In this document: in pieces, positions 16,701 to 25,795 of the stretch
Numbering within the stretch: position 1 is the stretch's first letter
Layout: each line of letters begins with the position of its first letter
Virus record (IMG/VR): IMGVR_UViG_3300028388_002041
Coordinates: 1-33,239 of that record
Reading direction: 5' to 3' (one strand)
DNA from: a virus
DNA: 33,239 nt
Notes under the pieces: generated by a model
Databases searched by the model: none
What the model was told of the DNA's origin: nothing
What the model saw: only the letters and a program-made list of their open reading frames with translations
Program-made: the position numbers and the translations under genes

Positions 16701-17881
16701 CGTTTATATCGATACCATATTGACCCCCATCTTAATATTTGTACCGTTTTAGTTTCTTTTATCGTATTTAGATTAAAACCTGTATAGTATTTAGTACCTT
16801 CAATATTATCATTTAGGTTTGTCAAATCTAAAGAATTAAGAAAAACAAACGCTCTTGTTTTATACAAATCTGTCGAATTTTCTGGTATGACACTATCATC
16901 ATTAAATAACCGGTGGTTTAAAACATTAATATCACCAAATACTGTTTTTATTATCGTGTTTGGTGTATCACTAGTAAAATCATAATCACTTTTAGTATAA
17001 ATTTGGCCATCACCCCTTAGTTCAACATTATCAGATACGGGTTTATTTTCGTTAAATGGATATATAACACGATTAAATTTTTTATTTACATAAACATCTC
17101 CAATTTTTTTATTTATTTTACTTAAATCCTCATCGGCAGATAAAATGTTATCTAACATTGTTATACCTCCGCTTTCAATTAAAATCTTCTCAATAGAATT
17201 TGAAATGTTTGTATTTGTAAACGCAAATTCTTTAGCACCTTCAATTCTATTAAAATCTTTTCTTAAAAAATTTTGATTTTCTAATAAAGTATTTAGAGTA
17301 ATATTATTTCTTTTAAGTAATTCTTTATTAGATGTTAGAAACTCCATCATTTCAATAAAATTATCGGCATCTTTTTTTCCTAACGATGAAATCAATTGGT
17401 CAGATTCAGTCGGTAAATCAACAGTAGATGCTATATATAAAGCTCTATTATAAATTTTATATAAAATATCAATATATGTTCTTTCTGAAAAATTATTCTG
17501 TAAATCATTATTATCAATAGGTAATAGTGGTTTTAAGTTTAATGGTAATATTTGTGCTTCATTTGTTCTTTCAGAATTCTCTTTTAAATATGAATTAACA
17601 TAGTCTCGAACTAATTTAACCTCCGGCCATATTGTTGTATTAAGACCTTTTGTTTGTAACCGAATATCCATATCCGCAGGATATGTTTCTTCAACCTGAC
17701 CGTCTTTATTGTTTCTTTTATACACAGCAGGGAACGGATACGCCTGATCGTCCACCTCAATACCTGATTCATCATTAAGGTTTAAAGATTTCAGTCTTAT
17801 TTTTTTTTGTGATTCAGTCCATTTATCTCTTAATTCAACCCGTTGTTTTTGTCCTACAAAAGTGCCAGGGCGCAATCCCAA
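13781..17881 (-). CDS. Baseplate hub / tail lysozyme fusion with C-terminal GH19 domain
   Basis: A 1366-residue virion protein. About 1187 to 1366 form a glycoside hydrolase 19 (chitinase/lysozyme) domain: LAHFLGQTDKESGGF with catalytic-type E1199, a NLNF segment, LVYANRGGNGD, then YRERGYIQLFGKNNQ with the second acid near residue 1268. This would cut peptidoglycan as the tail penetrates. About 1000 to 1130 (RTYTCKIRMMGNTMIQP, IPIFSGTYLILSVNHD) looks like a hub-type beta fold, so it may join T4 gp27 and gp5 roles in one chain; the first 900 residues are unrecognised. The start is a TTG inside the end of the 468-aa gene (28-base overlap, -1 frame). No ATG occurs before residue 71, and an in-frame stop lies 12 codons upstream of the TTG. 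Confidence 0.85.
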   Translation of the reverse strand: MGLRPGTFVGQKQRVELRDKWTESQKKIRLKSLNLNDESGIEVDDQAYPFPAVYKRNNKDGQVEETYPADMDIRLQTKGLNTTIWPEVKLVRDYVNSYLKENSERTNEAQILPLNLKPLLPIDNNDLQNNFSERTYIDILYKIYNRALYIASTVDLPTESDQLISSLGKKDADNFIEMMEFLTSNKELLKRNNITLNTLLENQNFLRKDFNRIEGAKEFAFTNTNISNSIEKILIESGGITMLDNILSADEDLSKINKKIGDVYVNKKFNRVIYPFNENKPVSDNVELRGDGQIYTKSDYDFTSDTPNTIIKTVFGDINVLNHRLFNDDSVIPENSTDLYKTRAFVFLNSLDLTNLNDNIEGTKYYTGFNLNTIKETKTVQILRWGSIWYRYKRFIDDGVDILSPFFSNLTSTSDIYNGDEFTLSGVTAPVVINVLDNTYDFKYNQLTQETIDVGFYPHIIIDVYNKLTNQNLSINNVQQLYDEGIIELEYLGFNDVDDGNDKIKTNLWNVKLKINDGYVRLPTYHKPKKNETTLTQVINNSFVIDENSYYDIDYSILTQSPSSQVKYTDYFIKSNDKSINGGDISDLLGVFDVETLDYFESLFIKFASGPGIGTTYKFTNFYKKYINKSVNDISNIKNLIKVVRYVKNNPYDVHPQTMYILNRGGRSDSGFFDENDVDENQLERDIELIWGIHKNDEKAFSLAKSFYRDFDIKYNSNTFKYYRGIVRRWISYFENNEETDDNLILNYLSQLSIYTDNIIERANAFVTGLFIAVNRDLSFKPKIEEETTPSQISNVEIEKKIYRSLKVINDTWTNAWDFKQISMTSLFQYVDQINRPIGDKFYVDLESLTWYYNERNREELSIGQFITGFLNRNNLSEPISLGGNVNFYSENTVTLDDQSDEDLIDDSRVIANRIFGLHNEVKKNGSPKFIIYQRSHQSEILNLNVKKFANKTDGFSLSIPNNPIANVKLDGNRSIGFYVDFGIQNQGIFKDFTISSYDGVRTQEELVILENIANQKNSSKSSSFGTGLLDILKSRTYTCKIRMMGNTMIQPFMYFDLRYIPIFSGTYLILSVNHDTTSDNGLMTEFEGVRVSKYGTSSASEYLAKSKYNLLDGLIKSINNRRKKRSVAGSNTPESTTSNIEPITITPNIVKLPKLNDEGQFEFGEDDEQLEAVQILSERYEINTPLRLAHFLGQTDKESGGFKSTVVNLNFTTVNRLKEVFPSAFGDEDDSFISGFTRNPEALANLVYANRGGNGDVDTGDGWKYRERGYIQLFGKNNQREFSEFMTLNGYSNENIFENPDLIAEKYPLESAGWFWKKNGLNEMADKGSGIEVTKQITKKVRGITNTFEERHELFEKYYELINNA

Positions 17882-19260
17882 ATCCCGGTAACCACTGTCT
17901 GATATTCATTTATGATAAGGTCAATCTTACGTTCAAATTCTTGTACGGTGATACCTTGGTTGTTACCATAAATTAAATCTTCACCGCTTAAATCTTGTAA
18001 ATTAATAGGGTTAAACTCAATTTTTTCATTTTGGTCATTTATTTTAAGAGTAATACTATTTTGTGACCCTTCACCTAAATATTTGTTTTCCTTTAAGGTT
18101 TCGATATATTGGTCAACAATATACAGGATTGATGTGGTGTCGTTTTTATCAAAGAGGTTAACACCTTGTATGACTTTAACATTAAAGAAAATAACACCAT
18201 TATTATCGGTTAATGGGTTTTCAAATGATGTATATTGATTAACCCAAACATTGACAGCACCCATTAAAGATTCTAAGGCTTGTTGATATGTAGATAAATC
18301 ACTGAAAAAATTAATGTCGGCAGTGGTAAAAATATTATCTTCAATCGTTTCGTTTATTTTTTTAGCACTTAACACTAATTCTTGTATAGAATAGGTTTTA
18401 TCTAATACATCTTGATCTATATAACCACCTTCTACATATCGTTGATAAACACTTCTTAATAATTGCCTAGTACTATGAATTGTTGTAATATCACCAATTT
18501 GGTCGAATAACTCTGTATTACCAACTTCTGTGATTCTATCTACTAACCTTAATGGTATGTCATTCAATATCTTTTGACTAACCGTTAAGAACTCAGCAAC
18601 CAAATAATAATCACCATCAGCATCAAATTCTATTTTTATGTCACTTTTTAAAACCAATTGATATGTTATCGCCTCACCCACATACCCTTTTAGGGTTAAA
18701 TAAAATATTGGATAGGGTAAATTAAAGAAAACCGCATATAACGAATCATTACCTTTTTCCATTAATGCTCGACCGCGTATATCAACCATACGTATTTTAA
18801 CAACAGATGTTGCCAAATTTGTAGGTTTAGTTTCAACTTTTATATCTTTAATCCCCAATAATTGTGTGTCATATTCATTTTCAAAATTATACGAATAATC
18901 CACATATCCAGTTTGGAACTCCCTTTTTATTGGTTCTCCATTTACATCTTCTTTAATTCGTTTATCATTAACACCACCAGTAAAATCGTCTGTCCAAGAA
19001 GTATCTAAAGGTTTACCACCGTTAGGTGCCATAAAGTCAACCCTACCTGTCGCCACCAATTGTCTTAATGAATTATTTTTTCCTTCAGAATATATAACAC
19101 TTCTAGGTTTAACATCCACCTCTAAATTGGCAAACATTTGTAATTCGTCTTGATTGATGTATCTATCCTTAACAGACCCATCTTCGTCAACCTTATTTGG
19201 GTCTATAATTACCAGATTATTAGTTTCATTATCTATATGAATATTTTCATTTTTCACCAT
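17854..19260 (-). CDS. Baseplate structural protein (468 aa)
   Basis: No enzymatic motif. The chain is beta-rich in the first 250 residues, with a conserved-looking block (LPYPIFYLTLKGYVGEAITY, then FDADGDYYLVAEFL) of the type found in large baseplate proteins of T4-like phages, and more helical after that (QLLRSVYQRYVEGGYIDQ). It overlaps the gp53-like gene by 14 bases upstream and the hub/lysozyme gene by 28 bases downstream, so it is translated in a coupled chain of baseplate genes. By position it would sit at the hub or inner wedge. I cannot assign a T4 counterpart. Confidence 0.78.
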   Translation of the reverse strand: MVKNENIHIDNETNNLVIIDPNKVDEDGSVKDRYINQDELQMFANLEVDVKPRSVIYSEGKNNSLRQLVATGRVDFMAPNGGKPLDTSWTDDFTGGVNDKRIKEDVNGEPIKREFQTGYVDYSYNFENEYDTQLLGIKDIKVETKPTNLATSVVKIRMVDIRGRALMEKGNDSLYAVFFNLPYPIFYLTLKGYVGEAITYQLVLKSDIKIEFDADGDYYLVAEFLTVSQKILNDIPLRLVDRITEVGNTELFDQIGDITTIHSTRQLLRSVYQRYVEGGYIDQDVLDKTYSIQELVLSAKKINETIEDNIFTTADINFFSDLSTYQQALESLMGAVNVWVNQYTSFENPLTDNNGVIFFNVKVIQGVNLFDKNDTTSILYIVDQYIETLKENKYLGEGSQNSITLKINDQNEKIEFNPINLQDLSGEDLIYGNNQGITVQEFERKIDLIINEYQTVVTGIWDCALALL

Positions 19261-19573
19261 TATAAAAACGATACTCTTCTATTTTTGTATTATATTCTTG
19301 TAATGACTGCTCTAGTGGATAAGGGATAAAAAGCGTTGCGCCGTCAGGTATTTCCCATTCGACACTACCATATTCAGAATTTCTAACCATTATTAACCAA
19401 CCAAAATATGGACTATTATAAAACTGTTGGGATAATTTATCTAACCTACTTTTATTTTTCATATAGTTAACAACCTTATCACTGGATTTTGGCGTAATGG
19501 TGATATTAGGAATGATTAAATGTTCACCATCTTTAATAAAGTTTTCATATCTATTGTAATATCTTAACGCCAT
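19247..19573 (-). CDS. Baseplate wedge protein, gp53-like (LysM-like)
   Basis: The 108-residue protein fits a gp53/LysM-like wedge subunit. The SRLDKLSQQFYNSPYFGWLI segment matches the 'D.iA..yYg.p..wWlI' pattern and is followed by WEIPDGATLFIPYP, the usual 'ip.G..l.IP' ending. In T4 gp53 connects neighbouring wedges around the hub. It overlaps the end of the 1346-aa gene by 10 bases and the start of the 468-aa gene by 14. Confidence 0.85.
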   Translation of the reverse strand: MALRYYNRYENFIKDGEHLIIPNITITPKSSDKVVNYMKNKSRLDKLSQQFYNSPYFGWLIMVRNSEYGSVEWEIPDGATLFIPYPLEQSLQEYNTKIEEYRFYNGEK

Positions 19574-22500
19574 CTTTCTTCAAATTTTTTAATTAACATC
19601 TTACCATAATCATCATCACTTTTTTCAAAATTGTAAACTATAGGTTCGTTAAAACCAACACCTTCATTAAAATGTGTTTTAAACGCAGACCAAGTATCCC
19701 TAATAGTGGTAATATTAGAGATTTGTCGATTTTTTGGTATTTTATTTCCTTTAAATATATTATGTATAGATTTAAAATTATCTGGTACTTCATAATTTCT
19801 ATTATTTATAACATCACCAACGCCCATTTGAAAGTCTGACAGACTAAAACCATTATTAGATTTTACTTCTTTAAAAATATCAATATAGACTTTTATAAAG
19901 TTAACAAAACTATTTAAATTATTTTTGTCTTTCTCATATAACGTTTTCATATCTAAGGATAGATTAGGTCTTTGTGTTAATTTAATAACTGTAACATCAT
20001 TACCATCTATATACCCATCAAAACCATTGTTAAGTATTATTTCCATTTGGTTAATTTTTTGCCTTATCAATGTTCTTTTTTCAATAATGTTAAATATTAC
20101 CGAATGTAACAATCTAACTTGTTCTGCTTGATAATCAACAACACTATCAATATAGTCGTCAACATTACTAAATAATTCTTCATTATCTTCAAATGACACT
20201 AAAAAAGTAGTAAAACCATTAACATTGTTAAAACTATCTCTAACATATTGTTTTACATTTACCCTATATTTTTCAATTCTTTCATCAATAGTATTCCCAA
20301 TACTAGCATATGTTGTGTTATAGTTTGTGTCACTACTAAACGTAACAGATTCATACCAAAAATAAGGACTCAAATTACTATTTAGTAAAGTTTCAAAATC
20401 TATAAAATAACTATTTAATTCTTCCCTAAAATCCCTATAAAGTGATGTATAAGATATTACATCACCATCAACACCGTCTGTAAATGACGTGTTTTGTATT
20501 ACGGTTCCCCAAAAATCATCTTTAAGATTCGCCTCAGCATTATTTATTTGTCTTGACAGGGTTTCTTGCGTCAACCTATCATTTAAACTATCTTGTAAAT
20601 CTTGTAGTTTTTTTAACTTTCCGTTTGTTACATTTTCCCTAACTAACTTAGGCTCATAAACTTCGGTATTAGCGTAAAAATTAAATGATAGGGCGTTTTG
20701 AATTTGACTAACTGCATTTTCTAAACTTTGCCCACCAATATAGTTAACCCTCATACTGACATTCGCTATCATAGGTTGAACACCAATACCTTCAGGATTT
20801 AAATCTAATGGTGATTCATCATAAGTAACTTGAATAGTTTCAATTACGATTTTTGAATGGAAAAAATCACCAATTCTTAATATACATACCGGAGGTTTAC
20901 CAAAAGAAGTATTAGAAGATACTTTAACTTCATTATCTTCGACATCTCTAAGTATTAAATTAAGTAATGTTTCTTTTGTATTTTCACTATCATAATTTTC
21001 ACTTACTTCTTCAGACACATTAGTAATCGGCGGGTCTTCTGTCGGTAGTGGATTACTAGTGTTATCAATATTAATTTTAATGTTACCACTTCGACAAAAT
21101 GTTGCTTTTCTACTATATATTGCTTCTTCTCTATTACTTATGTCATCAGTACAAGAATAGGTTTCACCATTGATGACGACCGTTTCTGTTTCACCTACGG
21201 GGTTTTCATCTATTTTAATATAATCGCTATAATCATTACCAATTTGCGATAAAATATAATTTTTTACACTATTTAAACGTCTCATACTTAGACGTTTATT
21301 ATATTGTAGTGTTGCTGGTGACGATGCCGATGTACGGATAGATAAATTAAACACAGACTTATGTTTAATTACCGTTTGTTTTATGATTTCAATAATTTCA
21401 TTTAATCGTGTTATTGATGTTGACATCATATTAAAAAAATCGTCTATTGATTCTATAGACCAATCTGATTGCCAACCATTAGGGGTTTGATTTTCAACTT
21501 TGAATTCATTTCTTTTACCCAAAAAATCAACAAAATCATTAAAATAATCATTAGATGTTGTTTCTGAATCTGACGGACCCGGTATATCATTGTTCCACCA
21601 TAATGTGACATTTGTAGAACCTTCAGGGTATTTTAATTCAAATGGTGTTTTTTCATCTGGTCGTTGCGCTTCACCTTCAGTGGTGTTAGGGATACTTGGT
21701 ATCGTGTATTTATACCTTAACCCCTCTTTACCAAAATCATTTATTAAATTATTTAACGTTAATGTTTCGTTTAATGATAAGAAAGTAAATTCTTTACCTA
21801 ATTCATAAATATCATAATCTCTACACCCATTTACAAATTGGTTAATTAAATCGTCTTGTGAAGTATCGTTCGTTATTTGTTCTAACTTCTTATGTCTGAT
21901 TTTATTAAAAATACTTGGATGGTCAACAACCAGTTTGAAACTTAAACTACCCGTTCTTGTTGTGTTTTGATAGGTATATATAGGTTCAGGTCTACCTAAA
22001 ATTTTATGTTCAGTCCAATTAGCACTCGTATCGTCACTAAATTTTAAATCGTAAGGTGGAAACCACATTATACGACCACCATTATTACCTATTTCACATA
22101 ATGGTCTATCATTTAAATCGTCACTATCTTTCCACGCCAAATTCTCAATTGAGAACATATACTTAGTACTATCACCACCAAAGTTTAACGCATTACCTTG
22201 TTCATCTCTTGTCGGACCTATATTTAAGTTTGCTGTCGATGATAATATACTATCTTTAAAACTTCTTTGGGTGGTCGTCATGCCATCAAAACGCATTAAC
22301 CTACCATACCTATCATATGCATGGTCTTTCGTCCACACACGACAAAATTCACCATCTTCACCTTTTGTCGCATTTCCTTTTGATATTATCTTATCACCAT
22401 CATAAAACTTTTTAGACAGGTTAGAAATAACAGAGCCCGGGTGACTTAGTTTATAACGTTCATTTTGTAGTGAATCAAATTCTTCTACTATTTCTTTTGT

Positions 22501-23604
22501 GTATGAAATAATACTTTTATCAGGAAAACGACTAACATCAGTAACGAAAAAGTTATCAAACGTTTCAGACGAACCTTTCCACATAAAATTAGTGTCTATA
22601 TAACCCACTTCAAACTCTTTTGATATAGTAGAATAACCCGAAACGAAACGACCTCTAGAAACGATAGAATCTAATAATGTTAAACCTATATATGTGTTTT
22701 CATCAGGGGCACCAACACCGATAAAGTCTCTAATACTTTCACCCGCCCTTTGGATAATATTCCCTTCACTATTATTTTCGTGGTCAGGCTTATATCTATT
22801 GTAACTTATATTTTTATAATAAACAGATTTTTGACCATTAGACGTATATTGTAGAAGTTTTTGACTATAAGCTTTTCTTTCCCTATTTGCCGAAAAATCT
22901 AAATTTAAAACATTACCAACGACTTCTTTTGCTCTATTAACAAAATTACCAATTCGACCGTCATCCACATTATCATTAAAAAACTCACCCGGAATATATG
23001 AACGAGGTATTTCAACACCTGATATTCTACCAACATACTCAGCAGCCCTTGAAATTGGTGTTCCGGGAACTGTTATTTGAAAATCTCTCGTGAACAACGG
23101 TTCAGTACCTAATAATAAATTTTCAACGTCTAAATTAACTCGATCCAATGTTAAATTACGTAAGTTTTCACCAATATTTGAATATATAGACTTTGTTAGA
23201 TATTCTGTAGATGTGCGAGCCATTGGGGTGTCCGCATTACGTATTGCTTGACCTGTCAATATTGATATAATATTTGTTGGGGTTTCAAATTGGTAATTTC
23301 CTTCTTTATACGATTGACCCTCATTTATATTAAAACCGTAATCAGGTAAACTTACATCTAAATTTTGATACGTTTGTACTAATTCAGGTGAATACAAACT
23401 TAGTCTTTCATTCCAAGTATCGATAGGTATTATGTCGGGTTGGTCTATAACACCATTAACGGTATTATTATGTTGCAAATCATCAGACGGAAATTTATTC
23501 GCAGGTATAGGTACAGATTTATAATAAGCAAAACTTAAATTTTTACTTAGTATTACCTTTCTAAATTCATCTGTATTTAAATAATTTAATTTACTTTCAC
23601 CCAT
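19564..23604 (-). CDS. Large baseplate/tube-initiator-like protein with OmpA-like domain
   Basis: A 1346-residue protein. Two blocks recall the gp48/gp54 tube-initiator fold: ILGRPEPIYTYQNTTRTGSL near residue 540, and YDESPLDLNPEGIGVQPMI near 935 (the 'y....dl.p.gG.P' pattern). Between them, at about 725-850, is an OmpA-C-like peptidoglycan-binding domain: a helix LNEIIEIIKQT, a strand FNLSIRTSAS, then YNKRLSMRRLNSVKNYIL matching 'N..LS..RA..V..yL', and a final YSRKATF. The OmpA aspartate of 'TD' is replaced here (RTSAS), while the motif arginine is kept. The last 350 residues are helical. It lies directly after the tape measure gene, where tube-baseplate junction proteins are encoded. Domain order is visible; the role is inferred. 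Confidence 0.82.
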   Translation of the reverse strand: MGESKLNYLNTDEFRKVILSKNLSFAYYKSVPIPANKFPSDDLQHNNTVNGVIDQPDIIPIDTWNERLSLYSPELVQTYQNLDVSLPDYGFNINEGQSYKEGNYQFETPTNIISILTGQAIRNADTPMARTSTEYLTKSIYSNIGENLRNLTLDRVNLDVENLLLGTEPLFTRDFQITVPGTPISRAAEYVGRISGVEIPRSYIPGEFFNDNVDDGRIGNFVNRAKEVVGNVLNLDFSANRERKAYSQKLLQYTSNGQKSVYYKNISYNRYKPDHENNSEGNIIQRAGESIRDFIGVGAPDENTYIGLTLLDSIVSRGRFVSGYSTISKEFEVGYIDTNFMWKGSSETFDNFFVTDVSRFPDKSIISYTKEIVEEFDSLQNERYKLSHPGSVISNLSKKFYDGDKIISKGNATKGEDGEFCRVWTKDHAYDRYGRLMRFDGMTTTQRSFKDSILSSTANLNIGPTRDEQGNALNFGGDSTKYMFSIENLAWKDSDDLNDRPLCEIGNNGGRIMWFPPYDLKFSDDTSANWTEHKILGRPEPIYTYQNTTRTGSLSFKLVVDHPSIFNKIRHKKLEQITNDTSQDDLINQFVNGCRDYDIYELGKEFTFLSLNETLTLNNLINDFGKEGLRYKYTIPSIPNTTEGEAQRPDEKTPFELKYPEGSTNVTLWWNNDIPGPSDSETTSNDYFNDFVDFLGKRNEFKVENQTPNGWQSDWSIESIDDFFNMMSTSITRLNEIIEIIKQTVIKHKSVFNLSIRTSASSPATLQYNKRLSMRRLNSVKNYILSQIGNDYSDYIKIDENPVGETETVVINGETYSCTDDISNREEAIYSRKATFCRSGNIKINIDNTSNPLPTEDPPITNVSEEVSENYDSENTKETLLNLILRDVEDNEVKVSSNTSFGKPPVCILRIGDFFHSKIVIETIQVTYDESPLDLNPEGIGVQPMIANVSMRVNYIGGQSLENAVSQIQNALSFNFYANTEVYEPKLVRENVTNGKLKKLQDLQDSLNDRLTQETLSRQINNAEANLKDDFWGTVIQNTSFTDGVDGDVISYTSLYRDFREELNSYFIDFETLLNSNLSPYFWYESVTFSSDTNYNTTYASIGNTIDERIEKYRVNVKQYVRDSFNNVNGFTTFLVSFEDNEELFSNVDDYIDSVVDYQAEQVRLLHSVIFNIIEKRTLIRQKINQMEIILNNGFDGYIDGNDVTVIKLTQRPNLSLDMKTLYEKDKNNLNSFVNFIKVYIDIFKEVKSNNGFSLSDFQMGVGDVINNRNYEVPDNFKSIHNIFKGNKIPKNRQISNITTIRDTWSAFKTHFNEGVGFNEPIVYNFEKSDDDYGKMLIKKFEERWR
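21120..21430 (-). other. OmpA-C-like domain segment inside the 1346-aa baseplate protein
   Basis: Approximate extent of the embedded OmpA-like domain. Its N-terminal helix, central strand and LSxxR helix are in the usual order and spacing for a peptidoglycan-associated fold. Confidence 0.6.
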
Positions 23605-23621
23605 TATCTTTTATCTTTTTT

Positions 23622-25532
23622 TTAAGTATAATTATTATTTTCTACACCCAGGTTGTATATATTTCTTTCTTTTAGACTTATTACCGCTTTCTTCACATCT
23701 CTGTCTGCTAGCGGATTATCTTTTTGTCCAATTTCAATTAGTAAACTACCCGTTAGAATTATACCTTGATCTTCTAATTTTTTATCCATTTCTTCTAATT
23801 TATTCATCATATTTGAAGACTCATTTTCTCCTTGTGTAGGTTGAACACTATTGCCCTCAACTAAATCTACCCCATTGTTCATTGCTGATGTAAGTTCTTC
23901 AAATTTTTCTCTTAAACTAATCATTTTATTCCCAATATCCCCATCAAAATCGGAAGCTTTTGCTTGTACCGTCTCCGGTCTACCACCAAAAAGAAAGTTA
24001 GTCATCATATCCAAAGTTAACTTTTCTGACCCAAAAATATCTTTAATCTGTTCAGGTGAATATTTATCGGTAATTTCGTCAAAAATCTCTTTCAAATCAT
24101 TATTAATCAAAGAAAATAAAGAATTATCGTTCACTTCAAAAGTTCCAGCTTGTAATGCCAGCATACGTAAATAATCATTCGCAACCGCAGCGATATTTCG
24201 TTGCTCTCTTAATATGTCTAATTGACTTTTTTCATTTTCTATCTGTTGTTGTTGAAGATTGTTTAATTCTTTTTGTAAATCTTCCGATTTTAATTCACGT
24301 AAAACTTTACCATTTATTTCAATTTCACCGTTTTCGTTGATTGAACCTAAATTTTTAATTAATTCTTTTTGTTCGTTATCTAATTGTGGGAATAAATTTA
24401 ATTTATCACTTAATAAATCAAATCGAGACGCTCTTTTTGCCTCCTCAATAACCGTTTCAACACTTTTACCAACAACCTTAGCAAACTCACGAGCCCTTCT
24501 TAACCCTAACCCATCAGTTTCAAATTCACCCGTTTCTTCATTAAACGTAACAAATTGTTTTTGGGCTTCCATAATTTCTTCAGTTAATCCCGCATAATCG
24601 TTAGTCGCTTTAAACATCAAATCAGTCGCATTTGATAGATTACCAAACTCACCACCCAAAATATTTAACTGAGCAGCAGTTTCAATCGCCTTATCAACAT
24701 CAAATAAACTATCAGCAAATTCAGACGCACTTTTTAAATCAAACTTTATTAATGATGCTTTAGCAGATATTTTTGAAAATCCACGTATACCATCTTCAAA
24801 ACCAAATCTATTTATTAAGGATAAATTTTCAGTCGCTGTATTTATTAATTTGGTTGACGATAACCCCATAGTTGTTGCGATATTTTGCATATCCGTTAAC
24901 GCTTCTTGGCCTGATAATAACGACCTACCAACACCTTCCATTTTAGCCAAAAAAGAGGCAGATTCTTGTGCACTTAAACCAGCGGCTCGACTAACTTTCA
25001 TAAAATCTTCAAGTGGTAGTTGTCCTATTGAAATCGCTCTGTTGGTTTCAGACACCAAAGTTGTTATCGTAGTTACCACATCTTCAACTTCAATACCATA
25101 ATTTAATAACGTAGTCGACGCATTTAAAATTTCATCTCTTAGATATCGAGCCCTTTCTCCCGTAATACCTAACTGTTTATTTACATTTTCTCTTAACGCT
25201 TGGTCTAACTGCATAAAAGGGGTGGTAATAGCCATAAAACTATTTACAATGTCAGCACCCTCCAAATTTTTCATACCTTTTAACACACCAATTATACTAC
25301 CACCCAGATCAACTATATTCGTATTAAAAGACGCTGTTGATGTTGCCGCCTGTTTAATACTATTATTTAACGCATTAATACCCTTACCAACCTCACCTGT
25401 TACAGACTTCTTATTTTTATCACCACCTAAATTCGACACCGCTTTTTCAAACATTTTATTGATATTAGTCACGTCATTTAAGGTAATTTTATCACCAATC
25501 TTACCATTTAAATATTTATGTATATCCGTCAT
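23622..25532 (-). CDS. Tail tape measure protein
   Basis: This 636-residue, almost wholly helical protein sits where tape measures sit: after the assembly chaperone and before the distal tail/baseplate genes. It has long Ala/Ser/Thr-rich helices with phage tape-measure style segments (AITTPFMQLDQALRENVNKQ, GEFGNLSNATDLMFKATNDY), a Gln/Glu coiled-coil (ELNNLQQQQIENEKSQ) and a small C-terminal part after a polar linker. The chain predicts a tail of about 95 nm at 0.15 nm per residue, close to T4 (gp29, 590 aa). A TATTTAT motif at 25553-25559 lies 20 bases before the ATG. Tape measure function is inferred from composition and position. Confidence 0.85.
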   Translation of the reverse strand: MTDIHKYLNGKIGDKITLNDVTNINKMFEKAVSNLGGDKNKKSVTGEVGKGINALNNSIKQAATSTASFNTNIVDLGGSIIGVLKGMKNLEGADIVNSFMAITTPFMQLDQALRENVNKQLGITGERARYLRDEILNASTTLLNYGIEVEDVVTTITTLVSETNRAISIGQLPLEDFMKVSRAAGLSAQESASFLAKMEGVGRSLLSGQEALTDMQNIATTMGLSSTKLINTATENLSLINRFGFEDGIRGFSKISAKASLIKFDLKSASEFADSLFDVDKAIETAAQLNILGGEFGNLSNATDLMFKATNDYAGLTEEIMEAQKQFVTFNEETGEFETDGLGLRRAREFAKVVGKSVETVIEEAKRASRFDLLSDKLNLFPQLDNEQKELIKNLGSINENGEIEINGKVLRELKSEDLQKELNNLQQQQIENEKSQLDILREQRNIAAVANDYLRMLALQAGTFEVNDNSLFSLINNDLKEIFDEITDKYSPEQIKDIFGSEKLTLDMMTNFLFGGRPETVQAKASDFDGDIGNKMISLREKFEELTSAMNNGVDLVEGNSVQPTQGENESSNMMNKLEEMDKKLEDQGIILTGSLLIEIGQKDNPLADRDVKKAVISLKERNIYNLGVENNNYT

Positions 25533-25552
25533 TATAATTATATTTACTTACC

Positions 25553-25559
25553 ATAAATA
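25553..25559 (-). promoter_or_regulatory. TATTTAT motif before the tape measure gene
   Basis: Minus-strand TATTTAT (ACTATTTATGG context) lies 20 bases before the tape measure ATG, just after the stop of the hidden chaperone frame. Same recurring motif. Confidence 0.3.
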
Positions 25560-25576
25560 GTCATAAGACATATTTA

Positions 25577-25795
25577 CTATTTTGATTTTTCAGATAACTC
25601 AATAAGTTTATTTATAAAATACTTACGTTCATAGACAGGCATCTTCATCACATCACTATAGTTGATGTTTAATGATTTAGTTAAATAGAATATTTCTTCT
25701 AATAATAAAGTTTTATACTCCGTAGAAAGGACGAAAAAACTCTGAGTTAAATTCAAACGTATCGTTGATTTTTTTTCCCGAAGGTAGAAAAACTT
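25577..25795 (-). CDS. Second frame of tail assembly chaperone, likely reached by +1 (or -2) frameshift
   Basis: The 180-base gap between the chaperone stop (25713) and the tape measure is not empty. A frame shifted +1 relative to the chaperone is open from 25795 to a TAG at 25577 (72 codons). The part after the chaperone stop has clear protein character: EYKTLLLEEIFYLTKSLNIN followed by MKMPVYERKYFINKLIELSE. This resembles the short second-frame proteins upstream of tape measures ('EI.yL......d...mp..ER..f...l'). It has no ATG before the last 23 codons and no ribosome-binding site. Overlap with the upstream frame includes an A8 run (25769-25776) and a U6-C run (25734-25739 on the plus strand as A6), both able to slip +1. 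The product would add about 50 residues to the chaperone C-terminus, as in lambda G/GT. Confidence 0.65.
   Translation of the reverse strand, partial: KFFYLREKKSTIRLNLTQSFFVLSTEYKTLLLEEIFYLTKSLNINYSDVMKMPVYERKYFINKLIELSEKSK

Noticed and set aside
25222-25560. Plus-strand open frames of 60-137 codons opposite tail and replication genes (also at 2209, 6782, 9925, 10960, 13239, 14418, 16263, 19925, 21590, 23851, 24259, 24850, 29648, 31813).
   Set aside because: They lie entirely or almost entirely within well-supported minus-strand genes, read as low-complexity or Ser/Pro/Ile-rich noise and have no recognisable domains.
25760-25780. Classic -1 slippery heptamer A AAA AAA in the chaperone gene.
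   Set aside because: The -1 frame after it meets a stop within six codons, so a -1 slip does not reach the second chaperone frame; only +1 or -2 does.
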